Numbered from the stretch's first letter, positions 44,762 to 53,492 are shown. The stretch: 64,000 nucleotides of DNA from Ferrovibrio sp. (GCF_019636075.1 NZ_JAHBYG010000004.1:1-64000); one strand, 5' to 3'. Notes: a model not told the origin generated them from the letters alone. Made by a program: numbers and translations.

Positions 44762-45439
44762 ATGCATCATGGTTTCAATCATCCCCACGGTTTTGGCGAA
44801 CGCCACAGCCATGCCAAGGAAAAGCTGTTGCGTCTGATCGGCCGTCACCGCCGGGGCCGCATCGCGGCATTTTTCGAGGCGATGGAAGGTGATGGCGAAG
44901 GCTTCGGCCATGGTCTGGGCGGTCGGGGTTTCCGCGCCAGCCGGCTGGTCAGCGCCGCCGATCTGCAATTGATGATCCTGGCCCTGCTGGCCGAAAAATC
45001 GCGCCATGGCTATGAGCTGATCAAGGCGCTGGAGGAAAAGAGCGCTGGTTTTTATACCCCCAGCCCGGGCGTGATCTACCCGGCCCTGACCTATCTGGAA
45101 GAAACCGGCCATGCCCAGGCTGAAACCGAGGGCGCCAAGAAGCTGTATTCCCTCACCGAGGCCGGCCAGGCTTATCTGAAGGCCAACCAGGCTGCCGCCC
45201 AGCGCATGCTGGAACAGCTGGAACGCGTGGGTGCCCGCATGGCCAAGGCGCGGGATTTCTTGCGCTTCGGTGAGAACCGCGAAGAGGAAGACGGCTTTAC
45301 CGGCGAGCCGATGAATTTCCGCGACCTGCGCCGAGCCTTCAAGCAGGTGTTGAGCGAAAAGACCGAGGCCGCTCCGGAAGAGCAACGCCGCGTGCTGGAT
45401 ATCCTGGTCCGGGCGCTGAAGGAAATCCGCAGCCAATGA
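44762..45439 (+). CDS. PadR-family regulator with His-rich N-terminus
   Basis: A 225-aa protein. The first 25 residues are His-rich (MHHGFNHPHGFGERHSH), followed by a basic linker and a Gly-rich loop. The PadR winged helix runs from LQLMILALLAEKSRHGYELIKALEEKS through PSPGVIYPALTYLEE to KKLYSLTEAGQAYL, then a C-terminal helical pair. The form matches YqjI of E. coli, a nickel-responsive repressor of an iron-reductase gene; metal sensing is inferred from the His cluster. No yqjH-like gene is adjacent. GAGAGG precedes the ATG. Confidence 0.9.
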   Translation: MHHGFNHPHGFGERHSHAKEKLLRLIGRHRRGRIAAFFEAMEGDGEGFGHGLGGRGFRASRLVSAADLQLMILALLAEKSRHGYELIKALEEKSAGFYTPSPGVIYPALTYLEETGHAQAETEGAKKLYSLTEAGQAYLKANQAAAQRMLEQLERVGARMAKARDFLRFGENREEEDGFTGEPMNFRDLRRAFKQVLSEKTEAAPEEQRRVLDILVRALKEIRSQ

Positions 45440-45458
45440 TATTTCCGGCAGGCGGCCA

Positions 45459-45503
45459 GGGAGCTCTCCCGGGGTTTCGCACGGGAGTTCTCCCGGGGTT
45501 TTC
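45459..45503 (+). terminator. Doubled terminator-like hairpin after padR
   Basis: GGGAGCTCTCCCGGGGTTTC (45459-45478) and GGGAGTTCTCCCGGGGTTTTC (45483-45503) are tandem copies with a 24-base period. Each forms a GGGA/TCCC-based stem followed by a short T-run. Confidence 0.6.
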
Positions 45504-45556
45504 GGCGCGCGATGAAAATGCTACAGCATCCGCCGCGTGTCACCGCATCCTGGCTT

Positions 45557-45643
45557 GCCCGCTTGGCGGAATTGGTAGACGCACGGGACTTAAAATCCCG
45601 AGGCCGTAAGGCCGTGCCGGTTCGAGTCCGGCAGCGGGCACCA
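45557..45643 (+). tRNA. tRNA-Leu (anticodon UAA)
   Basis: 87 bases with CCA encoded (45641-45643). Acceptor GCCCGCT pairs with AGCGGGC; the D-arm has TGGCGGAATTGGTAGACGC; the anticodon stem CGGGA/TCCCG encloses CTTAAAA, giving TAA. A long variable arm follows (GGCCGTAAGGCC), as class II tRNAs need, and the T-loop is GGTTCGAGTCC. Confidence 0.97.
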
Positions 45644-45657
45644 GCATTTCCCGACCT

Positions 45658-45700
45658 GTCACCCTCGAACCCAAGCATTGTTCTTGGCCGAGGGTCTATG
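45658..45700. repeat. Dispersed palindromic element, family B
   Basis: GTCACCCTCG and CGAGGGTCTATG arms with a longer loop, 15 bases after the tRNA. Third clear copy in the window. Confidence 0.75.
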
Positions 45701-45729
45701 CCTGACCCAGCAAAGCCGCTGATATCACG

Positions 45730-45774
45730 CCCCCGATTATCACTCCCCCGATTATCACTCCCCCGATTATCACT
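45730..45774. repeat. 15-bp tandem repeat, three copies
   Basis: CCCCCGATTATCACT at 45730-45744, 45745-45759 and 45760-45774. The last copy includes the final bases of the tetR gene on the other strand, so the array seems to have grown from the gene end. Confidence 0.85.
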
Positions 45775-46375
45775 CCCAAGTCAGCCGTGCGATCAGCGCA
45801 TCGAGATGATGGCCCAGCAATGCATCGATGCCTTGCGCGGCTTCGTCGGGCGCAAACAACAGCCCGCTGCGTTCGCTTTGCAGCAGGCCGATGAGAAACG
45901 CAAACAAGGCGGCGGTTTCGGTCTCGGCCATTTTCGTGCCGAGATGGCCGATGGCGATCAAGGTGTCGCGCACCGGCGCGAAAGTTTTCTGCAAGCCCAG
46001 GCGCAGGTCGCGCGCCAGCGCCGGATCGGCGAAGCCCTGCAACAGCAGATCGGCATCGGCGCCGTTATCGCGGAAATGCGCCAGCCAGCCGCGCAGGCCG
46101 GCCAGCAATTGCTGCGCGGCGTCGGTCTTGGCCTGCAGGCCGCGTTGCAGCGCGGCGCCGGCCTTGTTCAGGCTGTCATGCAGCAGGGCGGCGAGGATGG
46201 CCTCCTTGCCGGGAAATAGCGGATAGATCGCGCCGGTGGTGCAGGCCGCCGCCTGGGCGATTTCGCGCATGCTGGCCGCCTGCAAACCGCGCGCGGCGAA
46301 AATCCCGCGCGCCGCTTCCAGAATCATGCGGCGCTTCAAATCGCGCAGATTCGGTTGCAGGCCCGGTTGCGTCAT
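45770..46375 (-). CDS. TetR-family transcriptional regulator
   Basis: A 201-aa regulator. The N-terminal TetR helix-turn-helix is RRMILEAARGIFAARGLQAASMREIAQAAACTTGAIYPLFPGKEAIL (with TTGAIY-x-LF, the recognition helix). The ligand domain is all-helical with no identifiable ligand. ATG at 46375; a TTG at 46384 is possible. It follows the YyaL-type gene by 5 bases on the same strand and is probably co-transcribed with it; the RND pump on the other side is another possible target. Confidence 0.9.
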   Translation of the reverse strand: MTQPGLQPNLRDLKRRMILEAARGIFAARGLQAASMREIAQAAACTTGAIYPLFPGKEAILAALLHDSLNKAGAALQRGLQAKTDAAQQLLAGLRGWLAHFRDNGADADLLLQGFADPALARDLRLGLQKTFAPVRDTLIAIGHLGTKMAETETAALFAFLIGLLQSERSGLLFAPDEAAQGIDALLGHHLDALIARLTWE

Positions 46376-46380
46376 GCGGC

Positions 46381-48507
46381 TCAAACCCGCCGTGTCGCGC
46401 GCAATTGCGCGGTGAGGCCGGCGGCGTCAGAAGCCGGCAGGCCGCAGCTCATGCCGACGCAGACATAAGCCGTGGCGCTATTATTCTGCTGCATCTTGCC
46501 CAGTTGCGTCTTGCCGTGCGCCGGATGGCTGGGCGGCAGCGCGGCATCGGGCGGCACGACCTGTAACACACGATGCGGTAGCGACATTGCATAGGCAGCG
46601 TCGATCATCGCCTCGGTATCGGGCTGGCCGCGTTGGCCGATGATCGCCACCTGCACCGCATGGGCATAAAAATCGCAGCCATTGAGAAATGCCGCCATCG
46701 GAAAGAAGTTGCGCGCCGCCTCGCCGGAGAAAGCCGCGATCTGGCTTTCCGTTCTGTCGCGCCAATCGGCATCGCCGGTGAGATACCACAGCCGGGCGAA
46801 TATACCGACCAGCGTGCCATTGCCGGCGGGCACGGCATTATCCGTGCAATTGCGCAGGCGGGCCACCAGGGTTTCGGCATCGCGCGCGGTTTGGAAATAG
46901 CCGCCATGCACGCGATCGGCATAATCGGCATCCAGCCGCTTCACCCAATCGATGGCATTGTCGAGATAGGCCGCCTTGCCGGTGGCTTCATGCAGTGCCA
47001 GGGCGGCGCGCGCCATGTTGGCGTAATCTTCCAGCAGGCCGGGAAAAACCAGCTTGCCATCGCGCCAGCTATGGCCGAGCCGGTCGCCCTCGCGTGCCAT
47101 CGCGGTGACGATGAAGCCATAGGCATGCTCCGCCAGCGCCAGCCAATCGGGCTGTTTGTATTGCCGCGCAAGCTTGGCCAGGGCGGCGATGATCAGGCCG
47201 TTCCAGTCGGTGAGGATCTTATCATCCAGCCCCGGGCGGATGCGGGTATCGCGCATGGCCTTCAAGGCGGCGCGGGCGCGGGCCAGCATGGCTTCCTGCG
47301 CGGCATCGCCGAATTGCGGGGCAAGCGAGCGACGCAGGATGGTTTTTTCTTCCCAATTGCCGTGATCGGTCACGTCATAGGCGGCGCGGAAGGCGGCGAT
47401 TTCGGTGGCTTTGAATCCCGCCTTGTGCAGCACGGCTTCGATTTCGGCTGCCTGCCACACATAGAATTTTCCTTCCTCGCCTTCGGAATCCGCATCCAGC
47501 GCGGCGGCGAAGGCCTGGCTTGGTTGCAGCATTTCGGCGCGCAACCAGTTTACCGTTTCATAAATGCGCTGGCGCAGCAGCGGGCTTTCGGCTTCTCCAT
47601 CCAGCCCCGCATCCAGAAGCGCGAAATGCTCCAGTAATTGAGCATTGTCGTAGAGCATCTTTTCGAAATGCGGCGCCAGCCATTCGGCGTCGGTGGAATA
47701 GCGCGCGAAGCCGCCGGCCAGGTGATCGTAGATGCCGCCCTGCGCCATTTGCGCGGCGGTGTTCAGCACGGCATGGCGATAGCCTGCATTGCCGCTGCGC
47801 AGATAAGCGGCCCAGAGCAGATCGAACAAACCGCTTTGCGGAAATTTCGGCGCGCCGCCGATGCCGCCATGTTCGGGATCCACATGGCCGTGCAATTGCT
47901 CGGCCACCTGGTCGAGAATACCGGCATCGATCACGATGCTTTCGGCATTCTGCGGCCGGGCGGACTCGCGCAAAGCCCGCAGCAGCATGGTCTTGTTCTT
48001 GTTCACCGCCTCGGGCTTGTCGCGCCAGGCCTCGAACACCTTTTGCAGCACATCGGGAAAGCCCGGCCGGCCATAGCGGCTTTCGGGCGGGAAATACGTG
48101 CCGCCCCAGAACGGTGCGCCATCGGGGGTGAGGAACATGGTGAGCGGCCAGCCGCCTTGTTCGCCCAGCAGATGCAGCGCGTTCATGTAGATCGCGTCGA
48201 TATCCGGGCGTTCCTCGCGGTCTACCTTGATATTCACGAAAAGCCGGTTCATCAACGCGGCAATAGCCGGATTCTCGAAGCTTTCATGGGCCATCACATG
48301 GCACCAATGGCAGGCGGCATAACCCACGCTGAGCAGGATCGGCTTGTTGGCGGCCTGGGCGGCGGCCAGGGTTGCCGGCCCCCAGAGCTGCCAATGCACC
48401 GGATTGTCCTTGTGCTGCAGCAGATAGGGCGAGGCGGCATGCTCCAGCATGTTGCGGTCCAGATCGGTCCGGGGGTCCGGCAGTGGATCGGGCGCGATTT
48501 CCGACAT
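46381..48507 (-). CDS. YyaL-type thioredoxin-domain protein (DUF255)
   Basis: A 708-aa protein with an N-terminal spermatogenesis-associated-20/DUF255 thioredoxin-like domain. Signatures are NMLEHAASPYLLQHKDNPVHW, AACHWCHVM (CxxC) and NRLFVNIKVDREERPDID. The remaining 500 residues form an (alpha/alpha)6 barrel like N-acylglucosamine epimerases. The biochemical role is unknown. AGGA 6 bases upstream sets the ATG at 48507; an ATG at 48537 lacks a ribosome binding site. Divergent from the DUF6489 gene. Confidence 0.93.
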   Translation of the reverse strand: MSEIAPDPLPDPRTDLDRNMLEHAASPYLLQHKDNPVHWQLWGPATLAAAQAANKPILLSVGYAACHWCHVMAHESFENPAIAALMNRLFVNIKVDREERPDIDAIYMNALHLLGEQGGWPLTMFLTPDGAPFWGGTYFPPESRYGRPGFPDVLQKVFEAWRDKPEAVNKNKTMLLRALRESARPQNAESIVIDAGILDQVAEQLHGHVDPEHGGIGGAPKFPQSGLFDLLWAAYLRSGNAGYRHAVLNTAAQMAQGGIYDHLAGGFARYSTDAEWLAPHFEKMLYDNAQLLEHFALLDAGLDGEAESPLLRQRIYETVNWLRAEMLQPSQAFAAALDADSEGEEGKFYVWQAAEIEAVLHKAGFKATEIAAFRAAYDVTDHGNWEEKTILRRSLAPQFGDAAQEAMLARARAALKAMRDTRIRPGLDDKILTDWNGLIIAALAKLARQYKQPDWLALAEHAYGFIVTAMAREGDRLGHSWRDGKLVFPGLLEDYANMARAALALHEATGKAAYLDNAIDWVKRLDADYADRVHGGYFQTARDAETLVARLRNCTDNAVPAGNGTLVGIFARLWYLTGDADWRDRTESQIAAFSGEAARNFFPMAAFLNGCDFYAHAVQVAIIGQRGQPDTEAMIDAAYAMSLPHRVLQVVPPDAALPPSHPAHGKTQLGKMQQNNSATAYVCVGMSCGLPASDAAGLTAQLRATRRV

Positions 48508-48576
48508 GGCTGTTCCTGACAAGGCATGCTCCGTCATGCTATTGATCGAAGCTGGTCGTTTCACCTGGAGCGGAGC

Positions 48577-48855
48577 ATGAAGATAACAGTCAATGTCGAT
48601 TGTACGCCAGAGGAAGCCCGCGCTTTCCTTGGTCTGCCCGATGTGCAGCCGCTGCAACAGGCGATGATGGGCCAGGTGCAGGAGCGGGTGATGAATTCGC
48701 TCAACGCGATGGATCCGGAAGTGCTGCTGAAAACCTGGGCGCCCATGGGGCTGCAAAGCCTGGAGCAGATTCAGCGGTTTTTCCTGTCGCAATTCGGCAA
48801 TGCGGCATCTTCGGGCAATGGCAATGGCGGCAGCAGCGGGAGCGGCAAGAAGTGA
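48577..48855 (+). CDS. DUF6489-type small protein
   Basis: A 92-aa conserved alphaproteobacterial protein. MKITVNVDCTPEEARAFLGLPD is the conserved N-terminus, then PLQQAMMGQVQERV, a helical region and a Gly/Ser/Asn-rich tail. The name of the family is from memory. GGAG boxes precede the ATG. The stop overlaps the next gene's GTG by 4 bp. The function is unknown; phasin-like behaviour has no support here. Confidence 0.8.
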   Translation: MKITVNVDCTPEEARAFLGLPDVQPLQQAMMGQVQERVMNSLNAMDPEVLLKTWAPMGLQSLEQIQRFFLSQFGNAASSGNGNGGSSGSGKK

Positions 48856-49247
48856 GCCAAGAAGCGAGCGTCGATCCAGCCCAGCACAAGAAGATGGCGG
48901 ACCCGGAGCCGTATTTCCGCGCCCATGTATTCATGTGCAACAACGAACGGCCCGCCGGGCATCCGCGTGGTTGCTGCAAGGACAAGGGCGCCGATCAGCT
49001 GCGCAACTACATGAAGGCGCGCGCCAAGGAGCTGGGGCTGTATGACGTGCGCATCAACCAGGCCGGCTGCCTGGAGCGCTGCGAAGTGGGCCCGGCCATG
49101 GTGATCTATCCCGAGGGCGTGTGGTATCGCCCGCATAGCATCGAGGATGTAGAGGAAATCCTCACCACCCATGTGGTGAATGGCGGCCGGGTGGAGCGCC
49201 TGATGCTGACGCCGGAAGACGGCCCGCCGCTCAAGAAACCGAAATAA
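48852..49247 (+). CDS. Thioredoxin-like (2Fe-2S) ferredoxin
   Basis: A 131-aa protein with C-x11-C (FMCNNERPAGHPRGCC) and C-x3-C (GCLERCEVGPAM) ligands, the pattern of thioredoxin-fold [2Fe-2S] ferredoxins, and VWYRPHSIEDVEEIL at the end. The GTG at 48852 is chosen because GGAG lies 9 bases upstream and the 4-bp overlap suggests coupling; an ATG at 48894 has no such site and would give 117 aa. The ferredoxin gene ends 6 bases before mnmE. Confidence 0.87.
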   Translation: MSQEASVDPAQHKKMADPEPYFRAHVFMCNNERPAGHPRGCCKDKGADQLRNYMKARAKELGLYDVRINQAGCLERCEVGPAMVIYPEGVWYRPHSIEDVEEILTTHVVNGGRVERLMLTPEDGPPLKKPK

Positions 49248-49253
49248 GCCACC

Positions 49254-50618
49254 GTGCCGGCCGAGACGATCTATGCGCCGTCCACGGCGCCGGGGCCGGC
49301 CGGGCTGGCGGTGATCCGGCTGAGCGGCGCGCAGGCCGGCGCGGCGCTTACCGCCCTCACGGGTAAGGCCCTTCCGCATGCTCTGCCCCGGCCTCGCGTC
49401 GCCACCCGCGCCACCCTGCGCGATGCTGCCGGCGAGGCGCTGGACGATGCTCTGGTGCTGTGGTTTCCCGGGCCGGGCAGTTTCACCGGCGAGGATGTGG
49501 CCGAATTGCATATCCATGGCGGCCGCGCGGTTTTGGCTGCGATCCTCAAGGCGTTGGCTGAAATCCCTGGCCTGCGCCTGGCCGAGCCGGGCGAATTCAG
49601 CCGCCGGGCGTTTGAGCATGGCAAGCTGGACCTGACGGCCGCCGAGGGCATCGCCGACCTGATCCATGCCGAAACCGAGGCCCAGCGCCGCCAGGGTCTG
49701 CGCCAGATGCAGGGCGAACTGGGCCGGCTGTATGATGAGGGCTGGCGGGCCGCGCTGATGCGCGCCCTGGCCCATCTGGAAGCCGATATCGACTTTCCCG
49801 ACGAGGACCTGCCGGAAGGCGTGGCCGCCGCCGTGCGCCCGGAAATAACAGTGTTACGAAATGCCATCGCGGATCATCTGGCGGATAACCGGCGCGGCGA
49901 GCGCCTGCGCGAGGGCGTGGCGGTGGTGATCCTCGGCCCGCCCAATGCCGGCAAGTCCAGCCTGCTCAACCGGCTGGCCCGGCGCGAGGCGGCCATCGTG
50001 TCCGATATCGCCGGCACCACGCGGGATATCATCGAGGTGCGGCTGGATCTGGGCGGCTATCCGGTGCTGCTGGCCGATACGGCGGGCCTGCGCGACAGCG
50101 CCGACCGCATCGAAAGCGAGGGCGTGCGCCGCGCCCTGGCGCGTGCCGCCGAGGCCGACCTGAAACTGATCCTGCTGGATGCCACGCAATGGGCTGGCTC
50201 GGGATTGGCGATCCCGCCGGACATCGCCGCCCTGATCGACGCGGATACGCTGCTGATCGCCAACAAGACCGACCTCACCCCGCTGCCTGCGGATGCCAGC
50301 TATCAGGGCCGCCCGCTGCTGCCGGTTTCGGCCGAAACCGGCGCCGGGCTGGATGCGGTGCTGGCCGCGTTGGAAAAAGAAGTCGCCGCCCGCTACGGCC
50401 TCACCGGCTCGGCGCAACTCACCCGCGCCCGCCACCGTGAGGCGCTCACCGCCTGCCTGGCCGCGCTGGATCGTTTTCTCGCAGGCGGCGCGCCAGACGC
50501 CGAGTTGGCCGCAGAGGATATCCGCCTGGCCGCCCGCAGCCTGGGCCGCATCACCGGCCGCGTCGGCGTGGAAGACATGCTCGACATTGTGTTCCGCGAT
50601 TTCTGTATCGGGAAGTGA
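49254..50618 (+). CDS. mnmE: tRNA modification GTPase MnmE
   Basis: A 454-aa GTPase that with MnmG makes the cmnm5 group on U34 of tRNAs. Starts with GTG: MPAETIYAPSTAPGPAGLAVIRLSG. The G domain has GPPNAGKSSLLNRL, DIAGTTRD, DTAGLRD and NKTD; the C-terminal CIGK is the conserved catalytic tail. Its partner mnmG lies 6.8 kb downstream, separated by accessory genes. Confidence 0.97.
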   Translation: MPAETIYAPSTAPGPAGLAVIRLSGAQAGAALTALTGKALPHALPRPRVATRATLRDAAGEALDDALVLWFPGPGSFTGEDVAELHIHGGRAVLAAILKALAEIPGLRLAEPGEFSRRAFEHGKLDLTAAEGIADLIHAETEAQRRQGLRQMQGELGRLYDEGWRAALMRALAHLEADIDFPDEDLPEGVAAAVRPEITVLRNAIADHLADNRRGERLREGVAVVILGPPNAGKSSLLNRLARREAAIVSDIAGTTRDIIEVRLDLGGYPVLLADTAGLRDSADRIESEGVRRALARAAEADLKLILLDATQWAGSGLAIPPDIAALIDADTLLIANKTDLTPLPADASYQGRPLLPVSAETGAGLDAVLAALEKEVAARYGLTGSAQLTRARHREALTACLAALDRFLAGGAPDAELAAEDIRLAARSLGRITGRVGVEDMLDIVFRDFCIGK

Positions 50619-50668
50619 GGGGGATTAGGTAGCAGGCGCACCTACGGTCGGGACTGACCGATGAGGTG

Positions 50669-51670
50669 CTATCTCATAAAATTTAATATGTCATTGCCGT
50701 GCTTTACCCACTGCTCGGACATGATTTCGTATCGCCAGCAGAAGCTACTAATGCCCCGCTCGCCCGTTACACTGCGATAGCCGATCACAGCATAAAAATA
50801 GATATTTTCATTTGGGCTAAGAATGGGCTCGTTTTTGGAGTACAGATATATATCCCTATCTTCACTCGCGCGGTAAAAATAGACGGGTTTGAACTGCAAA
50901 TTCTGAGGCGGATAGCTTTCTAGAGTCTTGGTTTGGGATTCCGGGCCAATGGATATTTGAAGCAAAACATCCAAGATTGGTACCTCAGGCACTCTTCCAT
51001 AATTAATGCCGATGTTGCTTTCATCAATGATCGCTGGCAGTCGCCCATAATTGACGATCTTAAACTCTATTTTTGCGTTGTTCTGGTCAAATATCTGCAG
51101 AGGTTCGATTTCGACACCAATCCACGGTCGCTCAGAGAGTTTTGATATACGCAAACTCTCTGCTGCAGCAGTGGCAGCGTTTATGGCGGCTGTAGCGCCA
51201 TCGGCACCGGCCTTCGCCGCACTGATGGCGGCGTCAGCTCCTTTACGCGCGTAATATATCGTAAATCCCAGTCCTATCAGCCCGGCCAAACCGAACAAGA
51301 GTTGCAGCCGTGTAAGCTCAACCATCTCTGCCGCCGCAATTGCGGTTGACCATTGAGCGCTGAGGTCTAGGGCCGTGGTGTATTCCTCGGAATCTGGCTT
51401 AGCTGCCTCATCTTTCTTGTTAGCAACTTCGGGCCGCCCCGCTTCAAGAACCCGACCGAGCCAAACGCGTGATTCGCGGGCAGCATCTTGATCTCTGGGA
51501 TCAGCGTTTTTTGCTAGTTTATATTGGCGGTATTTTTCAGTACTGACGGAGCTATGCGGCCAATCAAGAGCAAAAGAAAGCGCCAGCAGGATAGCAGCCG
51601 CTATTCCTGCAAGAGCAACATGCCCACACAATTTCTTTTTAAAGATCGCCGGTCGCCGAGTATTTGCCAT
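50669..51670 (-). CDS. Unknown two-helix membrane protein
   Basis: 333 aa, no family recognised. One membrane helix near the N-terminus (about 17-37, LAGIAAAILLALSFAL) and a second at about 119-141 (LLFGLAGLIGLGFTIYYA), followed by an Ala-rich heptad-like segment and a soluble C-terminal beta-rich domain of about 160 residues (SERPWIGVEIEPLQIF...). The DNA is clearly less G+C rich than the flanking core genes. It is isolated between mnmE and the HTH gene, so probably acquired. Confidence 0.75.
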   Translation of the reverse strand: MANTRRPAIFKKKLCGHVALAGIAAAILLALSFALDWPHSSVSTEKYRQYKLAKNADPRDQDAARESRVWLGRVLEAGRPEVANKKDEAAKPDSEEYTTALDLSAQWSTAIAAAEMVELTRLQLLFGLAGLIGLGFTIYYARKGADAAISAAKAGADGATAAINAATAAAESLRISKLSERPWIGVEIEPLQIFDQNNAKIEFKIVNYGRLPAIIDESNIGINYGRVPEVPILDVLLQISIGPESQTKTLESYPPQNLQFKPVYFYRASEDRDIYLYSKNEPILSPNENIYFYAVIGYRSVTGERGISSFCWRYEIMSEQWVKHGNDILNFMR

Positions 51671-51762
51671 GGCATAATTATTAGTATTGGAAATCTGCCT
51701 TGTCTCGAAATAATCTCGATAAAGTTGCGGGCGTTGATCGGTCGTTGATTTCAGGGGGCGTT

Positions 51763-52179
51763 ATGGCGAAAGCCTATGAGGCATTGCGTGCCACGTTGCC
51801 GGCAACCAGCCGCAAGCGGACAGAGCTGCAAACCCGCGCGCTTCTTGCTGATATTCGCAGGCATCGGAAATCCGCCCAGGCAACCATGCAGCGTCAACGC
51901 TTCGAGACTATCTGGGATGCGCTGTCCGATACGCCGGCGGAGTCCGCCAGCATGGCGATGCGGTCGGAATTGCTGATCGCTATCGAGCAGCGGGTGCGCG
52001 GCTGGAAAGTGACCCAGGCCGAGGCGGCGCGGCGACTGGGCATCACGCAGCCTCGGCTGAACGATTTGCTGCGCGGCAAGATCGCCAATTTCAGCCTCGA
52101 CAGCCTGATCAACCTGGCAAGCCGGGCCGGGCTTAAAGTAACCTTGGCGGTAAAGCCGGATATCCATCGCGCCGCCTGA
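51763..52179 (+). CDS. HTH_37-type antitoxin-like regulator, no toxin
   Basis: A 138-aa protein. The C-terminal part matches the HTH_37 XRE antitoxin form: RFETIWDALSDTPAESASM, SELLIAIEQRV, then VTQAEAARRLGITQPRLNDLLRGK. Such genes normally follow a Gp49-like RelE toxin; none is encoded here. The extra N-terminal 40 residues (MAKAYEALRATLP) are unusual; starting at the internal ATG at 51886 would give the common length of 97 aa. GGGGG precedes the ATG at 51763. Confidence 0.75.
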   Translation: MAKAYEALRATLPATSRKRTELQTRALLADIRRHRKSAQATMQRQRFETIWDALSDTPAESASMAMRSELLIAIEQRVRGWKVTQAEAARRLGITQPRLNDLLRGKIANFSLDSLINLASRAGLKVTLAVKPDIHRAA

Positions 52180-52193
52180 GGCCAGACAATCGC

Positions 52194-53492
52194 ATGCGTA
52201 TTCTTCTGCTGGGCGGGACCGGGTTTATCGGGCGGCATGTGGCGGCGCGGCTGTTGAGCGAAGGGCATGCGCTGGTGCTGGCCGTCAAGGAGCCGGAACG
52301 GGCGCGGCGGCGGTTTCCCCAGGCCGAGGCCCAGGTCGAGACCATGGCCATCGATCTGGCCCGCGACACCGATCCGGCGGCCTGGTTGCCACGCCTGGCT
52401 GGGATCGACGCGGTGGTGAATGCCGCCGGCCTGCTGCGCGGTGCCGGCATCGATGCGGTGCATCGGGATGGCCCAGCGGCGCTGTATACGGCTTGCGCGC
52501 GGTTGGGCGTGCGGCGGGTGATCCATATTTCGGCAGCCGGCGCCGATGACGCGGCGGGCACCGATTATGCTCGCAGCAAGGCCGCCGCCGAGGCCTGGCT
52601 GCGCGGGCGCGACGATCTGGACTGGCTGATCCTGCGGCCCTCACTGGTCTATCACCAGGGCAGTTATGGCGGCACCAGCCTGATGCGCGGCCTGGCCGGG
52701 CTGCCCGGCTGTGTGGCTTTGCCCGGCGATGGCGCGATGGCCTTCCATCCCATCCATGCCGAAGACCTGGCCGCCGGCATCGCCGAATGCCTGCAACGGC
52801 CCGCGCTAAGGCATCGGGTTTTCGAACCCGGCGGGCCGGAGCGGTTGAGTCTGCGCGAGATGGTACTGGCCTGGCGCGCCTGGCTGGATCTGCCGCCGGC
52901 GCCGGTGCTGTGCCTGCCGATGCGGCTGCTGCATCTGGCCGGTTGGCTGGGCGACAGGCTGGGCAGCGGACCGATCAGTCAGACCTCGTTGCGGCAATTG
53001 CAGCATGGCGCGGCAGGCGATGCCAGCACCTGGCTGCAAACCATCCAGCATCCGCATCTGCGCTTTGCCGATGCTTTGGCTTTGCAGCCTTCGCATACTG
53101 CCGAACGCTGGCAGGCGCGTCTGTATTTCCTGCGGCCGCTGGCCCGCGCCGCCCTGGTGCTGCTGTGGTTGTTGTCAGGCCTGATCGGTTTGCTGGCCGA
53201 GCCATCGGCCACCGCCCCGGTGCGCGCCCTGCTGGGTCTGCCGGAAGTCGCCCATGCGCCGCTGCTGTATGCTTTCTGCGTGCTGGATATCGGATTGGCG
53301 CTGGCGCTGCTGCGGCGTTGGGGCGATGCCTTCGCGCGCGCCGCCATGCAGGCTGCCGTGGTGCTGGGCTATAGCCTGGTGCTGAGCATCGCGCAGCCGG
53401 ATCTCTGGCTGGAGCCTTTGGGGCCGCTGTTGAAGAACCTACCGATCCTGGTGCTGATCCTGGTGGATGCAGCCTGGGAGGAGGATCGGTGA
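52194..53492 (+). CDS. NAD-dependent epimerase/SDR with DoxX-like membrane domain
   Basis: A 432-aa fusion. Residues 1-300 are an atypical short-chain dehydrogenase/NmrA-like domain with the nucleotide loop GGTGFIGRH and the active-site ISAAGAD...DYARSKAAAE (Tyr-x3-Lys). Residues about 305-430 form four hydrophobic helices of DoxX-like type (LLLWLLSGLIGLLAEPSA, LLYAFCVLDIGLALALLRR). The function is not established. The next gene, also a membrane protein, overlaps by 4 bp. Confidence 0.87.
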   Translation: MRILLLGGTGFIGRHVAARLLSEGHALVLAVKEPERARRRFPQAEAQVETMAIDLARDTDPAAWLPRLAGIDAVVNAAGLLRGAGIDAVHRDGPAALYTACARLGVRRVIHISAAGADDAAGTDYARSKAAAEAWLRGRDDLDWLILRPSLVYHQGSYGGTSLMRGLAGLPGCVALPGDGAMAFHPIHAEDLAAGIAECLQRPALRHRVFEPGGPERLSLREMVLAWRAWLDLPPAPVLCLPMRLLHLAGWLGDRLGSGPISQTSLRQLQHGAAGDASTWLQTIQHPHLRFADALALQPSHTAERWQARLYFLRPLARAALVLLWLLSGLIGLLAEPSATAPVRALLGLPEVAHAPLLYAFCVLDIGLALALLRRWGDAFARAAMQAAVVLGYSLVLSIAQPDLWLEPLGPLLKNLPILVLILVDAAWEEDR

